Shown here one piece after another: positions 27,381-35,475 of a DNA stretch of 64,000 nucleotides (the stretch's first letter is position 1; every line of letters starts with the position of its first letter). Below the pieces are notes generated by a model, which made no database searches, had not been told where the DNA came from, and saw only the letters and a list, made by a program, of their open reading frames with translations. The DNA comes from Silicimonas sp963779765 (GTDB lineage Bacteria; Pseudomonadota; Alphaproteobacteria; Rhodobacterales; Rhodobacteraceae), in assembly GCA_963779765.1 (NCBI GenBank), contig CAVZZP010000002.1, positions 1,240,001-1,304,000 of the forward strand, given 5' to 3'. Made by a program: the position numbers and the translations under genes.

Positions 27381-28889
27381 CTAAAGCTGGACGCGGACCA
27401 TCGAATAGCTGTGCGGCGGCAGGCTGAGCGTCAGCCCGTCGCCGTCGATCTTCGCTCCTTCGCCCTTGCGCGGGGCGACGTTGTCGGGGTTGTCCCTCGT
27501 GTTTTTGGCTTCCAGATCTTCATGCTGGATCAAGGTGTGCGTCACGGATTTCGGCGCACCGAAGCGTTCGAGCGCGAGGCTCACTTCGATCGGCTCCTCT
27601 CCGTTGCGGTTGACCGCGAAGAAGGTGACGGCGCCCTCGTCGGAGTCATGGACGCCCGCGATGTCGAGCCAGCTCACTCCCGCCGCAATGTCCGCGTCGT
27701 AGGTGGGCGACCGGACGTCAAGCCGCAGCGCTGTGCCGCGCCCGTTAAGCGAGGCAAGCTGGAAAGGGTGATAGATCGTCTGCCGCCAGGACGCTCCGCC
27801 CGGCTCGGTCATGATCGGGGCGATGACGTTCACAAGCTGCGCGATGCAGGCGATACGGACCCGGTCCGAGCGCCGGATGAAGGTGTTAAGAATGCAGCCG
27901 ACCTGAAGAACGTCCTCGAAGTTGTAGATGTCCTCGAGAAGGACGGGCGCATGAGGCCAGTCCCATTCGGCCATGCGCTTGGCGTCCGCCTTGCGCTCGT
28001 GGTACCAGACGTTCCACTCGTCGAAGCTGATCTTCACGTCGCGCTTCGAGCGCTTCTTCGACTTGACGTAGTCGATGATGCCCGAGACCGTGCCGATGTA
28101 TCGGTCGAGCTTGTGCGACATGGCGAGGTATTCGCGCGGGTTCTTCTGGTAGTTCTCGAAGTACATGTGGAGCGAGATGTAATCGACCTCGTCGTAGGTC
28201 TCGTTCAGGACCGTCGACTCCCACTGGGGATAGGTCGGCATGTCGGAATGCGACGACCCGCAGACCACCAGTTCCAGCGACTTGTCGAAGCCACGGATCG
28301 CCTTGGCGGTCTCGTTGGCAAGGCGGCCGTACTCAGCCGCAGACTTGTGGCCGATCTGCCAAGGGCCATCCATCTCGTTGCCGAGGCACCAGAGCCGGCA
28401 GTTCCACGGCTCGTCTTGGCCGTTTTTCCGGCGAAGGTCCGACCAGTACGTCCCTCCGGGGTGGTTGACGTACTCGACGAACGCGCGCGCCTCGTCGAGC
28501 CCGCGGGAACCCAGGTTGATGGCGAGCATCATCTCGGTGTTCGCCTTCTTTGCCCAGTCTGCGAATTCGTGAATGCCGACCTGGTTCGACTCCGACGTCC
28601 GCCAGGCGAGGTCGAGCCGGGTCGGACGGTCGTCCTTCGGACCGATGCCGTCCTCCCAGTTGTAGGCGGACACGAAGTTGCCGCCCGGATAGCGGCAGAT
28701 CGGTGTATCCAGAGCGCGGACGAGGTCGATCACGTCGCGACGCATCCCCGCGTCGTCGGCCTCGGGGTGATCGGGTTCGTAGATGCCGGTATAGACGGCG
28801 CGGCCGAGGTGTTCGAGAAATGACCCGTAAAGCCTGGGGTCGATCTCTGAAACGGCGTAATGCGCGTGGGCCGTTACCCTCGCCTCCAT
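27381..28889 (-). CDS. abfA: GH51 alpha-L-arabinofuranosidase
   Basis: A 502-residue GH51 enzyme removing alpha-L-arabinofuranosyl residues from arabino-oligosaccharides. The acid/base Glu is in WCLGNEMDGPWQIG near residue 170 and the nucleophile Glu in ISFDEWNVWYH near residue 290; the RYPGGNF motif near residue 65 is also typical. There is no signal peptide, so it acts on imported oligosaccharides. The ATG at 28889, with GGGAGGAA upstream, is preferred to one 12 codons earlier. First gene of the operon; a 38-bp dyad sits 15 bp upstream of its start codon. Confidence 0.92.
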   Translation of the reverse strand: MEARVTAHAHYAVSEIDPRLYGSFLEHLGRAVYTGIYEPDHPEADDAGMRRDVIDLVRALDTPICRYPGGNFVSAYNWEDGIGPKDDRPTRLDLAWRTSESNQVGIHEFADWAKKANTEMMLAINLGSRGLDEARAFVEYVNHPGGTYWSDLRRKNGQDEPWNCRLWCLGNEMDGPWQIGHKSAAEYGRLANETAKAIRGFDKSLELVVCGSSHSDMPTYPQWESTVLNETYDEVDYISLHMYFENYQKNPREYLAMSHKLDRYIGTVSGIIDYVKSKKRSKRDVKISFDEWNVWYHERKADAKRMAEWDWPHAPVLLEDIYNFEDVLQVGCILNTFIRRSDRVRIACIAQLVNVIAPIMTEPGGASWRQTIYHPFQLASLNGRGTALRLDVRSPTYDADIAAGVSWLDIAGVHDSDEGAVTFFAVNRNGEEPIEVSLALERFGAPKSVTHTLIQHEDLEAKNTRDNPDNVAPRKGEGAKIDGDGLTLSLPPHSYSMVRVQL

Positions 28890-28904
28890 CGCGTTCCTCC
28901 CTTT

Positions 28905-28942
28905 ATATCCGTTTTCCCGGTTCATACCGGTGTTTCGGATAT
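28905..28942. promoter_or_regulatory. 38-bp double-dyad, probable operator of the abfA-ABC operon
   Basis: Outer arms ATATCCG (28905-28911) and CGGATAT (28936-28942) are perfect inverted repeats. Inside them CCGGT and ACCGG form a second perfect inverted pair around the same centre, with a 4-base middle. The whole lies in the 89-bp gap between the regulator gene's end and abfA, 15 bp upstream of the abfA start. Position and nested symmetry fit the binding site of a dimeric or tetrameric repressor, most simply the adjacent ArsR-type protein. That pairing is inference; an RNA hairpin is an alternative reading. Confidence 0.55.
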
Positions 28943-28978
28943 GCTCGCGCGATTGTAGGATTCGGTCAAGGACGCCTG

Positions 28979-29902
28979 TCAGATGATCCGCAGAATGATG
29001 TCCTGGTCGTAATTCCCAAAACCTCGCCCGAAGATGTTGATGCCGCCCGGGTGGTTCGCATCTTCACGCACGCCGATCCTGACGCGGATCGAATGGTGCT
29101 CTTCCAGCGCCAGGTCTCCGAGCCTAACGTCCGAGACTTTCACGCCGTCGACATAGCTGCCGTCGCCATTGACGCGCCAGGTCTTGAGTTTGCCGTACTG
29201 AGAGCCCGCGAGCTTCCACCACGGCGGGGTGAAGACACCCCGCTTGTCGCCGAAGTCGCCCGGAGACGTCCATGTCGCAACGTCGACGTCGTTGATCTCG
29301 AGAGAGATGTCGGAGGGCCAGTCGGCGCTCGTTCCCGGGACCTCGGAACTGAGTTCCATAGATACCTCGATGGCCGAGACGTCGGTGTTTCGCAGGCGCG
29401 CATTGTTCGGAAACTGGTATTCGACATAGCCCCGGCTGAACCACAGAAGGCCCGCTTTCATCCGGTCCGGGTCGGCAAAGGTGTTCGGCACGTCAAGAAG
29501 ACCTATGATCCCCTCGGTCGAACACAGACCGCAGGGCGCCGACACCGTCCACCGGGTGTAAAGTCCGATGGGCATCGCGACGATGATCTCATTCTCTCGC
29601 GTGTCCTGCCGTAACTTGCCAAGCGAGATCAGAACCTCGCTGCAGGTGGCGGTACAGATCTTCTGACTGCCTTTGCGGGCTTTCTCGGTAGCGGTCGACA
29701 GGAGACCTGCAGCCTCGAGCATTTGCACGCCCGAAGAGATCGTGGACTGCGGCTGCTTCAGGGCCTCGGCCAACTGGTTGATGTTCTTCGAGCCTTCAGC
29801 GTCGAGCAGTCTCAAAATCGCGATGCGGACCGGATTGGCAAGCGCCTTGATGACCTCGAACTGGGTTTCCGGATCGACAAGCAGAGAGGTTTCGGACTTC
29901 AT
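28979..29902 (-). CDS. ArsR-type HTH regulator with C-terminal beta-rich domain
   Basis: A 307-residue protein with an ArsR-like winged helix at about residues 10-95 (KALANPVRIAILRLLDAEG and the recognition helix QPQSTISSGVQMLEAAGLL). About 200 further residues follow, rich in Trp, Asp and Gly (VNGDGSYVDGVKVSDV, GGINIFGRGFGNYDQD), suggesting a jelly-roll-like ligand domain. Two Cys pairs near residue 125 (SAPCGLCST) do not look like the usual ArsR metal site. The ATG at 29902 has GGAAGG upstream; a longer frame is unsupported. Located just upstream of abfA on the same strand, it is the likely sugar-responsive regulator of that operon. Confidence 0.7.
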   Translation of the reverse strand: MKSETSLLVDPETQFEVIKALANPVRIAILRLLDAEGSKNINQLAEALKQPQSTISSGVQMLEAAGLLSTATEKARKGSQKICTATCSEVLISLGKLRQDTRENEIIVAMPIGLYTRWTVSAPCGLCSTEGIIGLLDVPNTFADPDRMKAGLLWFSRGYVEYQFPNNARLRNTDVSAIEVSMELSSEVPGTSADWPSDISLEINDVDVATWTSPGDFGDKRGVFTPPWWKLAGSQYGKLKTWRVNGDGSYVDGVKVSDVRLGDLALEEHHSIRVRIGVREDANHPGGINIFGRGFGNYDQDIILRII

Positions 29903-30209
29903 GACCTTCCACCCGTTCAGTCGCGCGGCAGCCGGTTCGTATCCGATTTCCGGGTTCGGTTCCAGTCTCACGGGAGGGCACCCCGGATCTGAGGCGCGCT
30001 TGGGACATCCGACGCCAGACGCGCAAGCCACCCCATTCGCGCCCGTTCAAGGAGCTGATCTACGAAACCATACAGAACGATCACAACCGCCGCCTCGTAG
30101 CGGTCATGCCTGCGGCGCACTCAAGACACACCGACTTGGCTATTCACGAGTTGTGGCGAACGTTTCTTGATTGTCGTCGCGGAACCGGAAGTAAGTCGAT
30201 GACGAGCGA
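29903..30209. other. Divergent intergenic region, 307 bp
   Basis: Separates the minus-strand ArsR-type regulator from the plus-strand GT-C gene. It should contain promoters for both. I see no convincing hexamer pair, RNA gene, repeat or additional coding sequence. Open frames here are short and lack family features. Confidence 0.4.
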
Positions 30210-32055
30210 GTGAATGCCATAAGAGATCGATCAGTCATAACCGAGTTGCCGAAGCTATTCGCATTCACCCAAGGCTCTGCCAGGCGGCATCTGCCTTTGA
30301 TGCTGGCCTGCGCAACGGCCATCTTCGTCGCTGCGTCGTACCTGAATTTCACGCCCACTTCGGCTTTCGCTCGACTGTCGCATGGCGATAACGACGACAT
30401 AATGCGCTTTCTGTCCGTGCGTTCTTGGATGCAAGGTCAGAACTGGTTCGACATGACTCAGTATCGGGTGCTGGCACCGGACGGCATATCCTTGCACTGG
30501 TCGCGATATATCGACGTGATCATCGCCTTCCTGATTTACGCATTTTCTCTGGTCGTGCCGCTGAAGACTGCAGAGGCCATCGCGCTCGTGATCTGGCCGC
30601 TGACGCTGTTCGTTGTGCTCGTCTTGATCACCGCTCTGAACGCACGGCGGATCTTTGGTTCCGGCACCGCGATATTCGCGGTGTTCTCGCTTGTCACCTT
30701 GCCGATATTCCTTGAAGGGTATTTCACACCCACACGCCTGGACCATCACAACGTCCAGATCCTGCTGCTGACCGTTCTGATCTTTTCCCTCGCTGGAAAG
30801 TCCTCCTTGAAGTCGGGAGTGATTGGAGGATTAGCGGCGTCCCTGTCGCTCGCCGTCGGGTTGGAAGCGGCACTGGCGATCGCATTGGCGGGCGTTATTC
30901 TCGCCCTGCGTGCGGCCCACGACCCAGAGAAAGAAACGCCTCAGTTTCTCTGGTTTCTATGCACCGCAGCTGTGTGCGCCCCTCTCTTGTTTCTGGGACA
31001 AACGCCAGCAGATGAACTTCTCAAGCCCTATTGCGATGAGCTTTCGCCCCCGTTCCTTGTCCTGCTTGCTGTCGGCGCCGCGCTGGCCTGGCCGTTCTGT
31101 AAGCTGGCACTCCAACTCCAAGGATTCCCCCTGCGTCTTGCCTTGCTGGTCGGCGTAGGCACGGTTGGAGGCGTCGTTGCCTTCGCATTGCTGGAACACT
31201 GCCGCGGAGGACCCTATGGTAACTTGCCCCAATCGGTTAGGGATATAATCCATACGCGGATCGTTGAAGCGAGACCGGCGGTCGAGGCGATCCTGGCGGG
31301 CATACCGCATGTGTATGGGAGTTCTCATTCCAGTCTTGGCGGTCGTCATTCTAGCGCCATTTGCCTGGTTGGCTGAGAGGCAGACGCAGGGCCAGGCCTG
31401 CACAAGGGCAGTAACGGTCTTCTTCGCCTTTTCTCTTCTGGGCCTTCTGGGAATGCTGAGCCAGATCAGGTTCGTCGTTTTGGCCGCAGCGGCGATACCG
31501 ACCCTGACAGGGTATGTCGTCTACACGTTCCTCAAGCGGTCGGTCGCTGGGAAGCATAGGCCATTGGGTATGGCTGCCGTCGTAGTTTCGGTCTCGCTGA
31601 CGCTGCTCTTCCCTTGGACGCAAACCGCCATTCTCTCATGGTCGCGCCTGCCGGAACTGTCTACCGTGGCTCGGGGAGATGTCTGGGCGGACGATTGCCG
31701 CAACATCGAAAGTTTAAAGGAACTCTCTCAGTTTCCCCCGGGTGTCGTGCTGGCCCCGGACCCGATCGGCTCCTCGCTGCTCCTCGTGACGAATCATACG
31801 ATCATCGCTGCCCCGTATCACCGGAGCGAAGTCGCCATGGGTAATATCGAAATTCCATTCATGCTTCCGAAAGCCGAATTCCGCGCGCTGATCGAGTCAC
31901 ATGGCGTGAATTACGTCGTCATGTGCAAACTGTTGGAAAAAGGCCCTAAGAATAGCTTCTTCAGAGAACTGGCCATGGGAACCGAGCGAAACGGCTTCCA
32001 GCGTCTCGCGCTTTCCGAAGACTCCCCGCTTATCGCTTACCGGGTAGTCGACTAA
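30210..32055 (+). pseudogene. Polytopic GT-C-type membrane glycosyltransferase, frameshifted
   Basis: The first frame (from a GTG at 30210) gives about 370 residues of a multi-spanning protein. An early periplasmic loop carries GDNDDIMRFLSVRSWMQGQ and LHWSRYIDV, the acidic DxD-like first loop of GT-C enzymes (STT3/PMT-like). Near 31315 the frame is lost at GIPHVYG, and the next frame continues with VLIPVLAVVILAPFAWL, more membrane segments and a soluble C-terminus to 32055. A single extra G in the GGG at about 31316-31318 accounts for it (span 3n+1). The predicted whole protein is about 614 residues. It probably transfers a lipid-linked sugar outside the inner membrane. The start codon is uncertain. 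Confidence 0.65.
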
Positions 32056-32072
32056 AGACGGATGCCGCCGGA

Positions 32073-32459
32073 TCATGTCTTAAAGACAATGAGACGCGCA
32101 CCAAGAAAGTTGACGATCGACCCGAGCGCGGAGCCGAGCACGAACCCGACTGCAGCGGCACCTGTCGTTTCATTGTTTGCGGCCAGTACGCTGGCATATG
32201 CGATATAGTTGCACAGGGCCCCGACGACTTGAACGGCGAGGTATCGATTGAACTGGAGCGAAGGATAGGCGCGATCCGCCTCTCTGAACGTCCAAATCCT
32301 TTTCAGCTGCCATGTAGCGACGACGGCGGTGGGAAACGAGACGAAACGAGCCAGTTAGGGATCTATCCCCAGCCGTATCTGCAGGAACAGCAACCCGCCG
32401 TCGATCAGAAAGCCGATGCTCCCTACGCAGAGAAACTGGAAAAGCTGCCGGACAATCAC
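32073..32459 (-). pseudogene. gtrA: GtrA-family membrane protein with internal stop
   Basis: Reading minus from a GTG at 32459 gives a 128-codon frame with GtrA features: four hydrophobic segments, QFLCVGSIGFLIDGGLLF at the start, RIWTFREADR after helix two and FNRYLAVQVVGALCNYIAY. Codon 35 (32355-32357) is TAA where family members usually carry an aromatic residue (DPYLAR); otherwise the frame is open to TGA at 32073. GtrA proteins are proposed to flip polyprenyl-phosphate-sugar. The GTG overlaps the stop of the GT2 gene (GTGA), so the two are coupled, as in gtrA/gtrB pairs. The stop may be real or an error. Confidence 0.75.
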
Positions 32460-33469
32460 CGTCTCATTGTGTCGTGATTCTTCTGCCCGGGAGCAGAGAA
32501 AGAAAGGTAGGCAAGACGCTTCATCTCGCGACGGCCGAGGGTGACCACGTCCAATATCAGTCCCGCAAAAAATGAAAGCGCGGCAATGATGACCAGCGAA
32601 GCGGCGAGTATGGCAGTCGGAAACCTCGGCACCAGCCCGGTCTCGAGAAACTCGACGACAATAGGCGCCCCGATTACAAGTGATGTGGCTATAAGGACGA
32701 CCGAGAGCGTCATAAAAAATTGAAGCGGCCGCTCCTCCTTAACCAGGTTCAGAATGACCATCATTATTCTAGAGCCGTCCCTGAAGGTGCTCAATTTGCT
32801 TTCGGACCCCGGCAGCCTGTCCAGATACTCGATGGGGCAATCCGCAATTGGCATCCGAAGCTCCAGCGCGTGCACCGTCAGTTCTGTCTCGATTTCGAAC
32901 CCGCGAGAGAGGGCCGGAAAGCTCTTGACGAACCGCCGGGACAGCACGCGGTACCCCGACAGGATGTCCGTCGTTCGTTTCCCAAATATGGTGGTGACGA
33001 GGCCGGTCAAAACCCTGTTCCCCATTCTGTGCCCGCGCCTGTAGGCATCCTTGATCTCGGTGACCCGGCATCCGGTGACCATGTCCAAAGAGCCCGAAAC
33101 AAGTTGATCGACCATCGCCGGCGCTGCACTTGCCTGATAGGTGTTGTCGCCATCGACCAGCACATAGACGTCGGCCTCGACGTCCGCAAACATGCGCCGC
33201 ACGACGTTACCTTTTCCCTGCTGTCCCTCTCGGCGCACAATCGCCCCTGCCGCCGACGCGACGCTCGCCGTTCGGTCGGTTGAGTTATTGTCGTAGACGT
33301 AGATTTTGGCGTTCGGGAGCGCCTTCTGGAAATCCTCGACGACAAGCGCGATCGCAGTCTCTTCATTAAAACAAGGCACAAGCACGGCAACTGACACCTT
33401 ATCCATAAACGCAGAGCTTCGGACGAGGTCTTGGTTTGAGTCCTGTATCAGGGTGCTGGCCGATTTCAT
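32456..33469 (-). CDS. gtrB: GT2 polyprenyl-phosphate glycosyltransferase (GtrB/DPM1-like)
   Basis: A 337-residue GT2 enzyme with an N-terminal catalytic domain (VAVLVPCFNEETAIALVV near residue 27, the VLVDGDNTYQ metal-binding DxD near residue 103) and two C-terminal membrane helices (about residues 252-312). It would load a sugar from a nucleotide donor onto undecaprenyl phosphate at the cytoplasmic face. With the coupled GtrA and a GT-C enzyme next door it forms the usual three-part glycosylation set. The first ATG is kept, since GAGGTGAAG lies upstream; an ATG at residue 22 is the alternative. Confidence 0.87.
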   Translation of the reverse strand: MKSASTLIQDSNQDLVRSSAFMDKVSVAVLVPCFNEETAIALVVEDFQKALPNAKIYVYDNNSTDRTASVASAAGAIVRREGQQGKGNVVRRMFADVEADVYVLVDGDNTYQASAAPAMVDQLVSGSLDMVTGCRVTEIKDAYRRGHRMGNRVLTGLVTTIFGKRTTDILSGYRVLSRRFVKSFPALSRGFEIETELTVHALELRMPIADCPIEYLDRLPGSESKLSTFRDGSRIMMVILNLVKEERPLQFFMTLSVVLIATSLVIGAPIVVEFLETGLVPRFPTAILAASLVIIAALSFFAGLILDVVTLGRREMKRLAYLSFSAPGQKNHDTMRR

Positions 33470-33586
33470 TATATGTGCTTCACCTCACTAGAGACCTCGT
33501 CGAGTCCTTGTCAAGTTCGCGTCTGTAGCGCGGGCATGTGCCGGAGATCACGATCTCATAGGAGCGAGGGATAGGTGAACTCGTCT

Positions 33587-34996
33587 TTAGACTGGCCTGT
33601 GCTGGCGGACCTTCAGCGCGTTCGCCAGGCGGCTTCCGGTGAAGACCAGTGTCACAAAATAGGCAACATCAATCGTGTATCGCATCCGTTCCTGTTCGCC
33701 TCCGTTCAGCGCGTGGGTAACCAGTTCGAAATAGAGGATCAGCGCAAGCGCAATCCGGAAGTACCAGCACTGCGAAGACGAGATCGCGAAGAAAGCGGTG
33801 GCGCCTAGCAAAGACGCGTAGATCCCCAGGATGAGGAGGTTCGCCCTGGCCGGCTCCGAAACTCGCAACAGGTTCAGTGCCGGATAGTCCGTCCAGCCGA
33901 GAGGCGCCAGATAATAGACATCCGGCGTCAGTTGATGCGACCGTTTCAGCGCCAGCATTCTGCCCCAGACGTATCCCGAAAGATCGCGCCGCAGCGCCAC
34001 CTTGAAGGCGTCAAGGCACTCCGACGACCTTTCGATGAAGAGCATATGGTTGGCGTTGCGCGATCCATCAGACTTCCTCGCCGCATAGAGCACCTCTGGC
34101 ACCTGGGGCAGGCCGATTGCTGAATCGATGTCGCTGAACACGCCGACGAACGAGCACTTTTCGGCGGTCTGTCGATCGAGACCGACGGTCTGCGTTGCAT
34201 TTATGCCAAGCCAGGACGACGCGGTGGGCGTTCCGAACACTATCATGTTCTTGACGGTTGGCAGCGCGGAGAAAAGCAGTGTCGCGAAAAGGATCGCTAT
34301 AGCGCTCGATTTCGCCTTATGGCCCGAGACGGCGATTGCGCCCGCGACAAGCAACGTGACGACCAACGGATGGAATACCGCCCAAGTCCATGCCGCGAGG
34401 CTCAATGCGATTCCACCTAAAACAAGAAACCTCGGCTGACCTGTGAATCGGTATCGCACCAGGGAATAGAGAAACGTCGATACGAGGGATAGCGTGATGT
34501 GCGGGTAAAAGGGGAAGTTCTCGTAGTAGATGACCCAAGGCAGCAACACATACATGCAGGAAGCCGCCAATGCGACAGATTTGGCGACAGCGAGGCTCTG
34601 AAGTATGGCGCCTATCTGGTTGGCGATGATATACGTCAGCGTGATGTGAAGAACGAGCATGGACGAAGCGATGCTCTGGGGGTCAGGTCCGTTTATCCGT
34701 GCAAGGCTCGCAATCACTAAGTTGAACAGCGGCGGCTGCGCATGAAACAACCAGACCGTCTCGAAAGGCGTTCTGTAGAGAAGCTCGAGGTCGGCTACCT
34801 GCCAGTGATTCAATATGAACCGGGGATCGGGCGCGATCCCAAGCGATAGCACGAAAGCCCGGCTCGTAATAAGGGTCACAAGAATAATCCACGGAGAATA
34901 ATTCCAATGTCCTGTCACTGTTAATAATCTCCGTGCTGGAGTTCTGCGGTCTGAAGGTTTTAGATCGACACAACTGGTAAATTGGCTACTATTCAA
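33587..34996 (-). CDS. GT39/PMT-like integral membrane glycosyltransferase
   Basis: A 469-residue protein with about ten to twelve hydrophobic segments and a long extracytoplasmic loop at about residues 260-380. The first loop (NHWQVADLELLY, then LFHAQPPLFNLV) resembles the GT-C architecture of dolichyl/undecaprenyl-phosphate-sugar transferases. No closer family is recognisable. Base composition of the gene is visibly lower in G+C than the operons on either side (about 57 percent in a hand-counted line), as for the neighbouring glycan genes, which suggests horizontal origin. Confidence 0.7.
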   Translation of the reverse strand: MNSSQFTSCVDLKPSDRRTPARRLLTVTGHWNYSPWIILVTLITSRAFVLSLGIAPDPRFILNHWQVADLELLYRTPFETVWLFHAQPPLFNLVIASLARINGPDPQSIASSMLVLHITLTYIIANQIGAILQSLAVAKSVALAASCMYVLLPWVIYYENFPFYPHITLSLVSTFLYSLVRYRFTGQPRFLVLGGIALSLAAWTWAVFHPLVVTLLVAGAIAVSGHKAKSSAIAILFATLLFSALPTVKNMIVFGTPTASSWLGINATQTVGLDRQTAEKCSFVGVFSDIDSAIGLPQVPEVLYAARKSDGSRNANHMLFIERSSECLDAFKVALRRDLSGYVWGRMLALKRSHQLTPDVYYLAPLGWTDYPALNLLRVSEPARANLLILGIYASLLGATAFFAISSSQCWYFRIALALILYFELVTHALNGGEQERMRYTIDVAYFVTLVFTGSRLANALKVRQHRPV

Positions 34997-35475
34997 GAGA
35001 CCAGATCGAACGGCACTGCTCGAGCCACCTAATTAAGGGGTCCTTTACCGTCCTTCTCTGCTAGAAGCGAACAAAAAATTGGTTCTGTAAGTGAAATCGC
35101 CCTTCGTACTCCTCTCCTGCGTGCAGTCCGAACGCGAGGAGACCAGGGAGCTCTTCCGCGACTTCGAACCCGCGTTAAAACAGGACTGAAGCGCGCAATG
35201 ACCTTCCGCCACCTCACCCTCTCACACAACTTGCCAAGACCGGCCGGTTCGAAGGCTGGGATCCGTCCACGGAGGAGCAGCGCAGGGCGCGGACTGCTGT
35301 CAGACTTATGCGAACCAGTCTCCGCATCGACAGTCACTTTGCTCGGACAAGCCCGCGCTCCGCGGATTTGCTATATACAAACGGGATGCGCAGGCCTAGA
35401 CGGCACATCTTGCTCCGCTGATCGGCAGGGGCGCAATGCGCGCTCGCGCTGTTCCAGTCCAGATAGATCGCAATA
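34997..35475. other. 479-bp intergenic region with an IS6-type end
   Basis: No gene is supported between the divergent GT39-like and helicase genes. From 35292 the sequence matches the left end of the IS6-family element found at 61271: GCTGTCAGAC, two changed bases, then ATGCGAACCAGTCTCCGC. Similarity fades after about 35340. The first 290 bp hold nothing I can name. The helicase promoter must lie in or beside the IS end. Confidence 0.5.
35292..35340. repeat. Solo left end of an IS6-family element
   Basis: About 48 bp nearly identical to the transposase-3'-side end of the complete element at 61271. The shared core is TGTCAGAC followed by ATGCGAACCAGTCTCCGC. No transposase sequence adjoins it here; the DEAD-box helicase gene follows 140 bp later. 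A matching right end and transposase scraps occur after the helicase at 37582-37705. Confidence 0.75.
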
